22,373 nt of DNA from JABMOW01 sp964409335. Its GTDB lineage: Bacteria > Fidelibacterota > Marinisomatia > SCGC-AAA003-L08 > JACNLC01. The notes beneath the pieces are model-generated. The model did no database searches. It worked only from the letters and a program-made list of their open reading frames with translations, and was not told the DNA's origin. Made by a program: the position numbers and the translations under genes. Positions 1 through 7,199 of the stretch are shown piece after piece. The number at the start of each line of letters is the position of its first letter. The stretch's first letter is position 1. The DNA lies in assembly GCA_964409335.1 (NCBI GenBank), contig CAYPCW010000044.1:1-22373 (forward strand). Reading direction: 5' to 3'.

Positions 1-1701
1 GACTGTGCCGGCGTTTGTTTCGGTGGAGCCGAATTCGACGAATGCGGCGAATGCGACGGTCCAGGTATTCTTCCCGGGGAATGTGATTGTGAAGGCAATA
101 TTGAAGATTGTCTCGGAGAATGTGGCGGAACTGCAGAATACGACCTGTGTGGTGTATGTGACGGAGACGGTACATCTTGTATTCCAGAGGGATTTGACTT
201 CACTCAATCTACCCTACAGGCATTCTATTTCTTCGTGACGGCGACAATTGATGGTGTTGAACTTGAAGCCGGGCTTGATTGGATTGGCATCTTTAACGGC
301 GACATTTGTGTAGGTTCAGCAGCATGGGCAGGTGAATATACACCGGTAGTAGCAATGGGTGATGATGGGTATGGCTTTACCGACGGCTATCTTAATCCCG
401 GGGATATTCCCACATTTTTCATCTATGATGCATCTGCCAATGAATACTATGATGCAGAGGCGTTCGGTATTTCACCCAATCTTGAATTTGCGAATCTTGC
501 GCAAATATTTGTAGATGAATTAGCCGCGGTGCTGACTGTGAATTTCTCACTGGATCTGCATGTTGGCGCCAACCTGATATCCTTCTACGTCCTTCCGGAT
601 GATCATTCATTAAATGCGGTCCTGGATGGTTGTGTCGATTTAATCCAGGGCGTCATCGGTGAAGGAACTGTAGCCACACCGCATCCTATTACCCCGGGTG
701 CATGGCTGGGGAATCTGACTTCCATCGAATCAACAGATGGTTACTGGATATTGTTAAGTCAGGATTGTACGATTTCATTTGACGGATGGCTGGTAGATCC
801 CACCACCTCATTTGATCTTCATCAGGGAGCGAATCTCGCCGCCTATCCTTTTGCGCAGTCATCGCTGTTTACCGATGCATTACCGTCCGAAGTGCTTGAT
901 TTAATCATTGCCATTGTGGGCGAAGGGACGGTGGCGATACCGCATCCTGTAACTCCCGGTGCCTGGATCGGTAATCTCCAGTACTTCGATGGTGGCAAAG
1001 GTTACTGGTATCTGGTTGAAAACGCAGTCTCATTTTTGTATAATGATTTGGGCTTAACGCGTGGTGACATCGATCAGAGGTTCGAAGACACTCTTTATGG
1101 ATATGAATATGTTCAATCCTCCGAACAGGCGTTCTACTTCATTGAGGGGATTGAATCCGCAGATCATGAAATGTCGTCTGAAGACTGGTTGCTTGCCTAT
1201 CACGGTAATAGGCTCGTAGGTAAAGCCAGATGGCAGGGTGAATACACCAGTATTCCGGTGATGGGTGACAATAGTACGGAACATACTATCGGATATTGTC
1301 AATCCGGTGATGTCCCCACCTTCAAATTATTGAATGGTTTCACGGGTGAAGTCATCAGTCTGACCGGAGCAATCCCGGGTTGGAGTTCAAACGGTATCTA
1401 TCTGTCGGGTACTTTGCAGGAGACCTTGAATGTCCCTGGCGCCTTTGTGCTGAATGACATTTATCCGAATCCGTTCAATCCGGTAACAACTATATCCTAC
1501 TCAATTCCGGAGCAGGCACACGTTCAGGTGCTCGTTTATGACGTGATGGGTCGGATGATTGAACAAATTGTAAACGAACAGCAGTCTGAAGGCACACATT
1601 TTGTGAATTTTGATGCGTCCGGTTACTCCAGTGGAATGTACTTCGTCAAACTGATTTCAGGTGGCGAAATGATTACTCAAAAGATTATGTTCATGAAATA
1701 A
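1..1701 (+). CDS. Secreted multi-repeat protein with type IX secretion sorting domain (5' truncated)
   Basis: The frame is open from the first base, so the start lies outside the window; 566 residues are visible. Residues 1-60 are a Cys/Asp/Gly-rich stretch with repeated CGECDG / CGVCDGDG units, resembling acidic calcium-binding repeats found in surface proteins of marine bacteria. Two kinds of internal repeat follow in the order B (about 70-153), A (182-263), A (269-346), B (373-454). The last 86 residues (481-566) form a type A sorting domain: LNDIYPNPFNP, then YSIPE, VYDVMGR, GMYFVK, and a basic end QKIMFMK. That domain directs export through the type IX system and surface attachment. The protein is probably an extracellular adhesin-like or scaffold protein; no catalytic motif is visible. 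An ATG-started reading from 235 would remove the Cys-rich part and is not the real start. A terminator follows directly. Confidence 0.93.
   Translation, partial: DCAGVCFGGAEFDECGECDGPGILPGECDCEGNIEDCLGECGGTAEYDLCGVCDGDGTSCIPEGFDFTQSTLQAFYFFVTATIDGVELEAGLDWIGIFNGDICVGSAAWAGEYTPVVAMGDDGYGFTDGYLNPGDIPTFFIYDASANEYYDAEAFGISPNLEFANLAQIFVDELAAVLTVNFSLDLHVGANLISFYVLPDDHSLNAVLDGCVDLIQGVIGEGTVATPHPITPGAWLGNLTSIESTDGYWILLSQDCTISFDGWLVDPTTSFDLHQGANLAAYPFAQSSLFTDALPSEVLDLIIAIVGEGTVAIPHPVTPGAWIGNLQYFDGGKGYWYLVENAVSFLYNDLGLTRGDIDQRFEDTLYGYEYVQSSEQAFYFIEGIESADHEMSSEDWLLAYHGNRLVGKARWQGEYTSIPVMGDNSTEHTIGYCQSGDVPTFKLLNGFTGEVISLTGAIPGWSSNGIYLSGTLQETLNVPGAFVLNDIYPNPFNPVTTISYSIPEQAHVQVLVYDVMGRMIEQIVNEQQSEGTHFVNFDASGYSSGMYFVKLISGGEMITQKIMFMK
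208..459 (+). repeat. Protein repeat B, copy 1
   Basis: Codes for a module of about 84 residues that begins QAFYF and contains DWIGIFNGDICVG, WAGEYTPVVAMGD and GDIPTF. It matches copy 2 at 1117-1362 (QAFYF, DWLLAYHGNRLVG, WQGEYTSIPVMGD, GDVPTF). The similarity is at protein level; the DNA has diverged, so the duplication is old. Confidence 0.85.
544..1038 (+). repeat. Protein repeat A, two tandem copies
   Basis: Two adjacent modules of about 80 residues, at 544-789 and 805-1038. Both carry SxDLHxGANL near the start, then GEGTVAxPHPxTPGAWxGNL and a GYWxL near the end. The GEGTVA to GNL block is almost identical between copies while the rest has drifted, which suggests that this block is the structural or binding core. 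No named domain was recognised. Confidence 0.88.
1117..1362 (+). repeat. Protein repeat B, copy 2
   Basis: Second copy of the module at 208-459, lying after the A pair, so the modules read B-A-A-B. It shares QAFYF, an aromatic DW pair, a GxxxVGxAxWxGEYT core and GDVPTF with copy 1. Confidence 0.85.
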
Positions 1702-1718
1702 TCTTAATTTTAATCGAT

Positions 1719-1749
1719 AGAGGGGGTGGCAACGCCCCCTCTGTTTTTT
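1719..1749 (+). terminator. Rho-independent terminator after the secreted protein gene
   Basis: An 8-bp perfect stem AGAGGGGG / CCCCCTCT, plus a T-G wobble pair, closes a 6-base loop and is followed at once by a run of six T at 1744-1749. It lies 17 bases after the stop codon of the secreted protein gene. It also isolates the next gene from read-through. Confidence 0.93.
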
Positions 1750-1904
1750 ACTCACCACTATTCAATTCCTAAAAATAATCCTAAAAAATTTATGGACTGA
1801 AAATACTTTTTATTTTCTAAATTTTCACGAATAATTCAAGTGAAAAATGAAAGAAAAGAACAAAGATAATCTGATAGATCATGATTCCTATCGAATACAA
1901 ATAA
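1750..1904. other. AT-rich leader/promoter region of the PAS-GGDEF gene
   Basis: About 155 bases without a convincing gene, very rich in A and T. It holds an inverted repeat with arms TTTTCAC (1822-1828) and GTGAAAA (1840-1846) around an 11-base loop. It could be a regulator site or an RNA hairpin. No confident -35/-10 pair was picked. A 21-codon reading at 1847-1912 ends just past the ATG of the next gene but has no clear ribosome site. Confidence 0.35.
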
Positions 1905-2816
1905 ATGATTAACAAAGAATTATATAACCAAAAACTCATTGATAACCTGCATGACGGGGTCTATTTTGTTAATTCAGAGTTCGTGATCAGATTCTGGAAT
2001 AAAGCCGCAGAGAAAATAACCGGAATTTTTAGCAATGAAATTATTAATACCAGTTGTAAAGATAATATTCTCCGGTTTACTGACATGAATGGTCAGAATC
2101 TGGATGGACGGTATAATCCGCTTTTTGTTGCCATGAACCATGGGCGCGTGGAAGAAAATGATGGTTATTTTACCCGAAACGACGGTAAAAAAATTCACCT
2201 TTTTATGAGAGCAAATCCGGTCTTTGAATCCGAGGGAGGTATTATCGGCGGGATTCAGTTATTCACAGATATAACTGAAAAACCAAACGAATCCCGCGTG
2301 CTCGAACTTGAAAAAATCGCCATGCTGGATCACCTGACTCATTTGGCAAACCGGTCCTACATTGAAAAAGAGTTTTACAGCCGGATCCAGGAGATGAATA
2401 GATATAATTTATCCTTTGGCGTGATTTTTATTGATATCGATTATTTCAAAAAAATTAACGATACTTTCGGTCACGATGTAGGAGATATGGTTCTGAAGCG
2501 GGTGGCGGAGTCCTTCATGAAGAACGCCCGACCTTATGATTTTTTTGGCAGATGGGGTGGGGAAGAATTCATCGCTATTATCCGAAATGTAGACAAACAG
2601 ACCTTAGTCATGATCGCTGAAAGGTATCGGAAACTGATACAGTCACTGGATATTGAATTTGAAAATAAAAAACTGGGTGTGACCGTTTCGATGGGGGCGA
2701 CGATGATGGGTTCCGAAGATACTATCAGTACGATTGTCCGACGGGCCGATAAACTCATGTACAGGAGTAAAAAAGACGGACGTAACCGTCTGACCACCGA
2801 TATTCAGATTTCCTAA
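1905..2816 (+). CDS. PAS domain diguanylate cyclase (GGDEF protein)
   Basis: A 303-residue cytoplasmic signalling protein with no membrane segment. Residues about 8-125 form a PAS sensor domain (FWNKAAEKITG, then GIQLFTDITE at its end). A short linker helix leads to a GGDEF domain at about 135-300. Visible GGDEF features are DHLTHLANR, FIDIDYFKKINDTFGHDVGD, the active-site loop GGEEF at 218-222, and a product-inhibition I-site RPYD at 209-212, exactly five residues before GGEEF as in PleD. It should therefore make cyclic di-GMP from two GTP and be feedback-inhibited. The upstream in-frame ATG at 1881 runs into a stop at 1902, so the ATG at 1905 is the start; its ribosome site is weak. The gene overlaps the convergent glycosyltransferase gene by 4 bases, and a role in controlling surface glycan is an inference from that position. 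Confidence 0.95.
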   Translation: MINKELYNQKLIDNLHDGVYFVNSEFVIRFWNKAAEKITGIFSNEIINTSCKDNILRFTDMNGQNLDGRYNPLFVAMNHGRVEENDGYFTRNDGKKIHLFMRANPVFESEGGIIGGIQLFTDITEKPNESRVLELEKIAMLDHLTHLANRSYIEKEFYSRIQEMNRYNLSFGVIFIDIDYFKKINDTFGHDVGDMVLKRVAESFMKNARPYDFFGRWGGEEFIAIIRNVDKQTLVMIAERYRKLIQSLDIEFENKKLGVTVSMGATMMGSEDTISTIVRRADKLMYRSKKDGRNRLTTDIQIS

Positions 2817-3838
2817 TCCGGCACACTGATCTCATAAAGACGTTCGTCTGATAAACCCCACTCCGGTTGATTCACATCATATCTACATTTATGTTCAAGT
2901 AAATATTTTCCCGCTTCTAAAACCGCATCCCATCCAATCCCCGGGCGATCACTCCAAAATTTTATCTTATCTAAAGGAGACATGGATGCCCACCCGGTGT
3001 CATGATGGATATGAAAGGTACAGGCTTCAGGAGGATATATCACTTGATGATACCCTAGTGCTTCTGCTGCGATCAGTCCCATACTATCCACATGGATCGA
3101 ATACAGATCCAATTCAGGATATCCCTGAATATCCAACCAGGCATCCTTGGACATCAGGGTAAAATCCCCGCAGGCATCCGTATCCAATAACCGAAGTGTC
3201 AGTTCGATGGGATCTTCAAAAATTTTTGACCGGATGACGGCAATCCATTGAAGCAGTCTCGCAACCCATGCCCGTGAGTATGCCCACTCCGGAGCCTTTA
3301 CCAAATGAGTGTAATGACGGTTTTTACCGGCAGTGATCATGATATTATTCCGGGCGAATTCAAGTTGATCATCAAATGACCAGGTCATATCAATATGTGA
3401 AGGAATATCACAACGGTTTGCCCGATACACTTTGGAGGGGTCCAACTCCGGACCGGTTATCCGTTCAAACAATTCATTTGAAAATAACAGATCAATATTG
3501 GTGCATAAAATAAACTGTCCTTCTGCCCGGCGTATGCCCACATTCTTGGCGATCATCTGAAAAAGGGGGATGGCATCGCCATGCTTATATCGTCTGTGAA
3601 TCTCCTCAGGGACGATGATATACCGGATGATCAGGAAATCATCTGTTGCAGGTTTAGGCAGAACCTCATGGAGAGACGGTTTTCCCAACGGCGGATTCCA
3701 CTCCACAATGATCAATTCCAAATTAACCTGATATCGTCGGGTCTGTACAATCAATCCGTTCACAAACATGGTCATCCGCTTGAGGGTATCTCCGCCGTGA
3801 TTATCATTCCTGGATGTGGCAACGATTGATAACTTCAA
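2813..3838 (-). CDS. Putative glycosyltransferase with RNDNxGGD motif (paralogue 2)
   Basis: A 341-residue protein, last gene of the minus-strand four-gene operon. The N-terminus (KLSIVATSRNDNHGGD, residues 2-17) resembles the nucleotide-binding start of GT-A type glycosyltransferases, and TNIDLLF near residue 113-119 sits where a DxD-like metal site would be. Other motifs shared with its upstream neighbour are IAKNVGIRRAEG (96-107), NRCDIP, ACGDFTLM, a W-D-x-x-G-x-PE stretch, IHxD and a His-rich FHIHHD near the C-terminus. The start is TTG at 3836-3838; no in-frame ATG precedes the essential N-terminal motif, so TTG is well supported. It overlaps the stop of the upstream gene in the sequence TTGA, implying translational coupling. 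The donor and acceptor sugars cannot be read from the sequence. Membership of a sugar-transferring family is likely; the precise activity is unknown. Confidence 0.82.
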   Translation of the reverse strand: MKLSIVATSRNDNHGGDTLKRMTMFVNGLIVQTRRYQVNLELIIVEWNPPLGKPSLHEVLPKPATDDFLIIRYIIVPEEIHRRYKHGDAIPLFQMIAKNVGIRRAEGQFILCTNIDLLFSNELFERITGPELDPSKVYRANRCDIPSHIDMTWSFDDQLEFARNNIMITAGKNRHYTHLVKAPEWAYSRAWVARLLQWIAVIRSKIFEDPIELTLRLLDTDACGDFTLMSKDAWLDIQGYPELDLYSIHVDSMGLIAAEALGYHQVIYPPEACTFHIHHDTGWASMSPLDKIKFWSDRPGIGWDAVLEAGKYLLEHKCRYDVNQPEWGLSDERLYEISVPD

Positions 3839-4887
3839 GGATATAATACGATTGACATCTCTAAGTTGAGAGTAAAGTTTCCCCAGTTTTCATCATTATA
3901 GATGATCGGGGATTTTGCACGTTCCATTTTAAGCCCATCCCGGTTCATAAGATCGAACATCTTCCGGATGTCTGCGTCTTCCAGATCACCATCGTGGCGA
4001 TACCGGCGTCCGTGATCCTGATGAAATACCGGATGTGAAAAGCAAGTCTCCTTGTATCCGGCTGTCGCCGCCATGATCACAAATAGGGCATCCGTATGGA
4101 TTGCAAGATAGGTGTTTTCAGGGTGCCCATGGAGGTCATTCCAATGAGAATGATGCATGAGCATGAAATCTCCACTGCAATTGGTATGATATTTTAAGGG
4201 CAGGTAATCATAGATAACGGGCCAGGAAAAATGGTTTGCAATCTTTTCAATACGGATTAAATTCCGGTCTCTGAAGTTTTTCAGTCCCGTTTTAAATTTC
4301 ACCCAGGCGACTTTTTCATCCGAAGATTTTCGGGTGTAATTCAAACCCTTGATGACAAATTTAAATGTGTGCCGGTCTAGGGATTCCAGAATGTTCTCAT
4401 CGGATTGTTCCAAATTCAGATTGAATTTGGTAAAATCACACCGGTCACACCGATAGTACCGTTTTGATGTCAATTTCCGGGAGGCAATAAATTTGAAGAT
4501 CTCCGGATGGATCAGGATATCCGGGTTCGCCGATAATATAAATTCACCTTTTGCCCGACGAATGCCGATATTCTTGGCGATATATTCATACAGCGGGACA
4601 ATCCGCCGGATGGCTGGATTGCTGAGTTTCTCATGCACCTCGAAAGGAACCGTGATAATCCTGAACGTGGTATGTCTTACCTGTTCGGGAAGAATCAAGA
4701 CGCGTTCAAGAGGTGGATTTTCAGGAATGGGATTATAATTCACAAAAATGATCTCGGTCGGAATCCCGTATTTTTCGGTGTTTCTGATCGTCCAGCTTAG
4801 GCAGTTCTGCAGACGGTAATTAAAATCCCCGCCGTAATTATCATTCCGTCCGACTATAACCATACTGAGATAGGGTTGATCACTCAA
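3835..4887 (-). CDS. Putative glycosyltransferase with RNDNxGGD motif (paralogue 1)
   Basis: A 350-residue paralogue of the next gene in the operon. It shares VGRNDNYGGDF (13-22), IAKNIGIRRAKGEFIL, RCDRCDF, CSGDFMLM and IHTDALF, and has ANPDILI at the presumed metal-site position. The two copies keep the motifs but differ widely between them, so they probably transfer different sugars or make different linkages. The start is TTG at 4885-4887, overlapping the stop of the upstream SDR gene as TTGA. An ATG eight codons inside (4861-4863) is an alternative that would still keep the motif. There is no obvious ribosome site for either start, which fits coupling to translation of the gene before it. 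The product is probably a cytoplasmic enzyme acting on a lipid-linked glycan. Confidence 0.82.
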   Translation of the reverse strand: MSDQPYLSMVIVGRNDNYGGDFNYRLQNCLSWTIRNTEKYGIPTEIIFVNYNPIPENPPLERVLILPEQVRHTTFRIITVPFEVHEKLSNPAIRRIVPLYEYIAKNIGIRRAKGEFILSANPDILIHPEIFKFIASRKLTSKRYYRCDRCDFTKFNLNLEQSDENILESLDRHTFKFVIKGLNYTRKSSDEKVAWVKFKTGLKNFRDRNLIRIEKIANHFSWPVIYDYLPLKYHTNCSGDFMLMHHSHWNDLHGHPENTYLAIHTDALFVIMAATAGYKETCFSHPVFHQDHGRRYRHDGDLEDADIRKMFDLMNRDGLKMERAKSPIIYNDENWGNFTLNLEMSIVLYP

Positions 4888-5891
4888 GGATGATTCTTAC
4901 CGGGTTGATGATGAAACACCTGGCTTTCATACCAGGATGCTGTATAATAGGTGGGATCAGCGGGATTAATCTCTCCGGTCTTGATAGCCTGTGAAATGGA
5001 AAGGATACCCTCAGAGTGAGATACAATGGGCTTAAAGCCGATTCGGGTGTAGATTTTTTCAAATGTCAAATGGTATGAACGGTTATCCGATTTCACCGGC
5101 TCAAATTTGATATGGATATCCGGCAAAAGAGACCGGATCAGTTCCGCAAGTTCGACAATCCGTATATTAGAAGACCGACCGCCAACGTTGAAGATCTCCC
5201 CTGTAACGAGGTTTGCGGAAGCATTCGTTACCCCTGTGAAAGCATCCACCACATCCTGAACAGAAACCATCGGCCGCCACTGACCACCATCTCCGTGAAC
5301 GGTGACCTGTTTTTTCCGGATGGCGGTAGATGTCATCACATTTAGCGCCAGGTCAAACCGCATTCTGGACGATAAGCCAAACAGGGTAGGATTTCGTAAA
5401 ATAACCACTCCCATAGAGTCGCTGTATTGAGATAATAGTGCTGCCTCCGTCTTTAATTTTAACTTCGCATACAAGGAGATCGGGTGGGTGGAAGAGGCTT
5501 CTGATAGCAATCGGTTTTCACCGGCGCCGTACACACTGGCGGAACTGGAGTAGATGAACCGCCGGACTCCAGCCGCTTTAGAAATTCCTGCCAGTCGAAG
5601 ACATCCCCGGTAATTAATGGATTCTGCCTCGGAATAATGGTGGTCAGCAGCCGCGTCGTTGCTGAGACCCGCCAGATCAATCACGACGTCAACCCCCTCA
5701 AAAACCGACGCCTCCACCGACCGGATATCTGCTGTGATGATCCGAATATTGTTCGCGGTCCGGAGATGGGCGATCTTGTCCTCACCAAAGTAAAATATAT
5801 CAACGGCAGTGACAGTGTGTCCGCAGGATAAAAGGTTTTGACATAAAGGAACACCGATATACCCACCGGCGCCGGCTACGAGAATATTCAT
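4884..5891 (-). CDS. NAD-dependent epimerase/dehydratase family protein (extended SDR)
   Basis: A 335-residue extended short-chain dehydrogenase of the nucleotide-sugar type. The Rossmann glycine motif GAGGYIG is at residues 7-13, an acidic residue ends the second strand (VTAVD, 31), DIRS and DLAGLSND follow, and the catalytic set is SSSASVYG (115-122) with Y141 and K145 in YAKLK. Family members oxidise, epimerise, dehydrate or reduce NDP-sugars with bound NAD(P). Which of these applies is not evident. It starts at ATG 5889-5891, overlapping the aminotransferase stop as ATGA, so the two are co-translated. A 4-keto-sugar made or used here could pass to or from the aminotransferase. Length and motifs are normal for the family. 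Confidence 0.9.
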   Translation of the reverse strand: MNILVAGAGGYIGVPLCQNLLSCGHTVTAVDIFYFGEDKIAHLRTANNIRIITADIRSVEASVFEGVDVVIDLAGLSNDAAADHHYSEAESINYRGCLRLAGISKAAGVRRFIYSSSASVYGAGENRLLSEASSTHPISLYAKLKLKTEAALLSQYSDSMGVVILRNPTLFGLSSRMRFDLALNVMTSTAIRKKQVTVHGDGGQWRPMVSVQDVVDAFTGVTNASANLVTGEIFNVGGRSSNIRIVELAELIRSLLPDIHIKFEPVKSDNRSYHLTFEKIYTRIGFKPIVSHSEGILSISQAIKTGEINPADPTYYTASWYESQVFHHQPGKNHP

Positions 5892-7024
5892 GCCCTTTCA
5901 TCCCCGGAAAAATACCGCCTGATCGTTGAAAACAAATATTCTGTTTCATCCTGGGTCATGTAATTATGCAAGGGGAGTGCCACAATCCGGTTCCGGATCT
6001 GGTTCGTTATGGGGAGATCCCGTTCAGGGAATTTGTCACGGTAATATTGCAGGGTGTGTACCGCGGTGTAATAGCGCCTCACAGCAATGGAATGGGATGT
6101 CATATGCTGAATGAATCTCTGTGGGTCTTCGTTCAGTAAGATTGGGAAGTAAATGTAGGTGCAAAAATCATCCGGACTTTTTTTTAAAGTGCGAAGAATT
6201 CCTGCAGTCTCTAAATGTGAAAAAAACTGCTCGTATCGTTCGATCACTTTTTTTCGATAGCATAGAGTATCCAGCCATCGATTCAGATTCGCCAACCCGA
6301 CAATCGCGGATATTTCCTGCATTTTGGAATTTAGTCCGGGTGCGGAAACGTCGCCGCGCTCCTTCTCAAACTGCCCAAAATCACGCAGCCGTTTCAGGAT
6401 TTCCCAAATCTCCGGATCCGCGGTCACGGCACATCCGCCTTCCATCGTTGTAAAGGGTTTGGTGGCGTGGAAACTGAAAATTTCTGAAAAACCGGACTCA
6501 TGTGTAAACTTCCCGTTGCGGGTCGAACCAAATGCCGGCGCATTATCGTAGATGACCGTAATCCCTCTTTCTCCGGCATTTCCACCGATTCGGTCAACAT
6601 CCGGTAAATGGCCGTACACGCCCACCGGAATCGCCATTTTAACCGTGTCATCTACCTGTAACAGAGATTCCGGATTCAAAGTGAGTGTAGAATCCACATC
6701 AGCGAACACAGGGATTAAATGATTGGCTATGATGGCGTTTACCGTTCCCGAAAAGGTGAATGACGGCACTAGCACACTAAATGTATCAGATACGTCATAG
6801 CCCATTTTGAGCTTTGTCGCAAGGATAAGACTGTACAACGCCAGTTCACCATTGCAAAAGGTCACCGGCGTCAGGATTGACCGTAAGGAATGCTGAATTT
6901 CAGACTCGAACCGCTGAACAAATTTGGATTGATTTGTGACCAGCCCTGAGCGTAGACACTCTTGAAAATCCTCTGAAATTTCTGAGAAATCGGGTAGATC
7001 GGGTTTAACAATATTAATTTTGAT
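5888..7024 (-). CDS. DegT/DnrJ/EryC1/StrS sugar aminotransferase, start codon uncertain
   Basis: A PLP-dependent nucleotide-sugar aminotransferase. The PLP lysine is in FHATKPFTTMEGG, the cofactor Asp in IYDNAPAFGS, and the family's NGxxAL helix in FCNGELALYSL. The first usual start codon in frame is GTG at 6863-6865, which gives only 325 residues and begins just before that NG motif. The frame stays open another 53 codons upstream to about 7024 and codes for the family's expected N-terminus: KINIVKPDLPDFSEIS, then GLVTNQSKFVQRFE, then EIQHSL. With it the protein is 378 residues, the usual length. No ATG, GTG or TTG occurs in that extension; candidates are ATC 7022-7024 or ATT 7016-7018, or a base error. 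First gene of the operon; its partner SDR overlaps it. It likely makes an amino-deoxy sugar for the nearby glycosyltransferases. Confidence 0.88.
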   Translation of the reverse strand: MKINIVKPDLPDFSEISEDFQECLRSGLVTNQSKFVQRFESEIQHSLRSILTPVTFCNGELALYSLILATKLKMGYDVSDTFSVLVPSFTFSGTVNAIIANHLIPVFADVDSTLTLNPESLLQVDDTVKMAIPVGVYGHLPDVDRIGGNAGERGITVIYDNAPAFGSTRNGKFTHESGFSEIFSFHATKPFTTMEGGCAVTADPEIWEILKRLRDFGQFEKERGDVSAPGLNSKMQEISAIVGLANLNRWLDTLCYRKKVIERYEQFFSHLETAGILRTLKKSPDDFCTYIYFPILLNEDPQRFIQHMTSHSIAVRRYYTAVHTLQYYRDKFPERDLPITNQIRNRIVALPLHNYMTQDETEYLFSTIRRYFSGDERA

Positions 7025-7199
7025 AGTGTAACCGATGTTGTAATTAATGAATGAAAATAAATTGAAAATCCGGCGAAAATTTAAGTACTCTGAAGTGAGC
7101 TTCCGCCAGAAAATTTATATCCCGGATCTGTGCAAACCGGGTGATCTGTAATATCCTTTAAACGGGGGTAATTTTTATAGGTTTCTTTAGGACAATTCC
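7025..7199. promoter_or_regulatory. Divergent promoter region between the aminotransferase operon and the DUF5686 gene
   Basis: About 175 bases that must hold start sites in both directions. The left half is AT-rich. An inverted repeat with arms CCCGG and CCGGG around about 11 bases lies near 7124-7142. A good ribosome site, AGGA at 7189-7192, stands 7 bases before the ATG at 7200. No promoter match was strong enough to mark to the base. Confidence 0.45.
7189..7192 (+). promoter_or_regulatory. Ribosome binding site of the DUF5686 gene
   Basis: AGGA seven bases before the ATG at 7200. It is one of the clearer ribosome sites in the window and fixes the start, since the signal peptide begins directly at this ATG. 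Confidence 0.7.

Noticed and set aside
5..238. A 77-codon reading starting at an ATG near the left edge
   Set aside because: It is in frame 2, while frame 1 codes for the Cys-rich part of the secreted protein without a break into the rest of that gene.
1881..1904. In-frame ATG upstream of the PAS-GGDEF gene as an alternative start
   Set aside because: It reaches a TAA stop at 1902-1904 directly before the real ATG at 1905.
5322..5329. GGCGGTAG, the core of the ops element bound by RfaH upstream of polysaccharide operons
   Set aside because: It lies inside the SDR gene on the antisense strand with no operon starting after it, so it is a chance match.
6121..6453. A 110-codon plus-strand reading
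   Set aside because: It is antisense to the aminotransferase coding region, has low-complexity Arg/Ser-rich translation, and no ribosome site.
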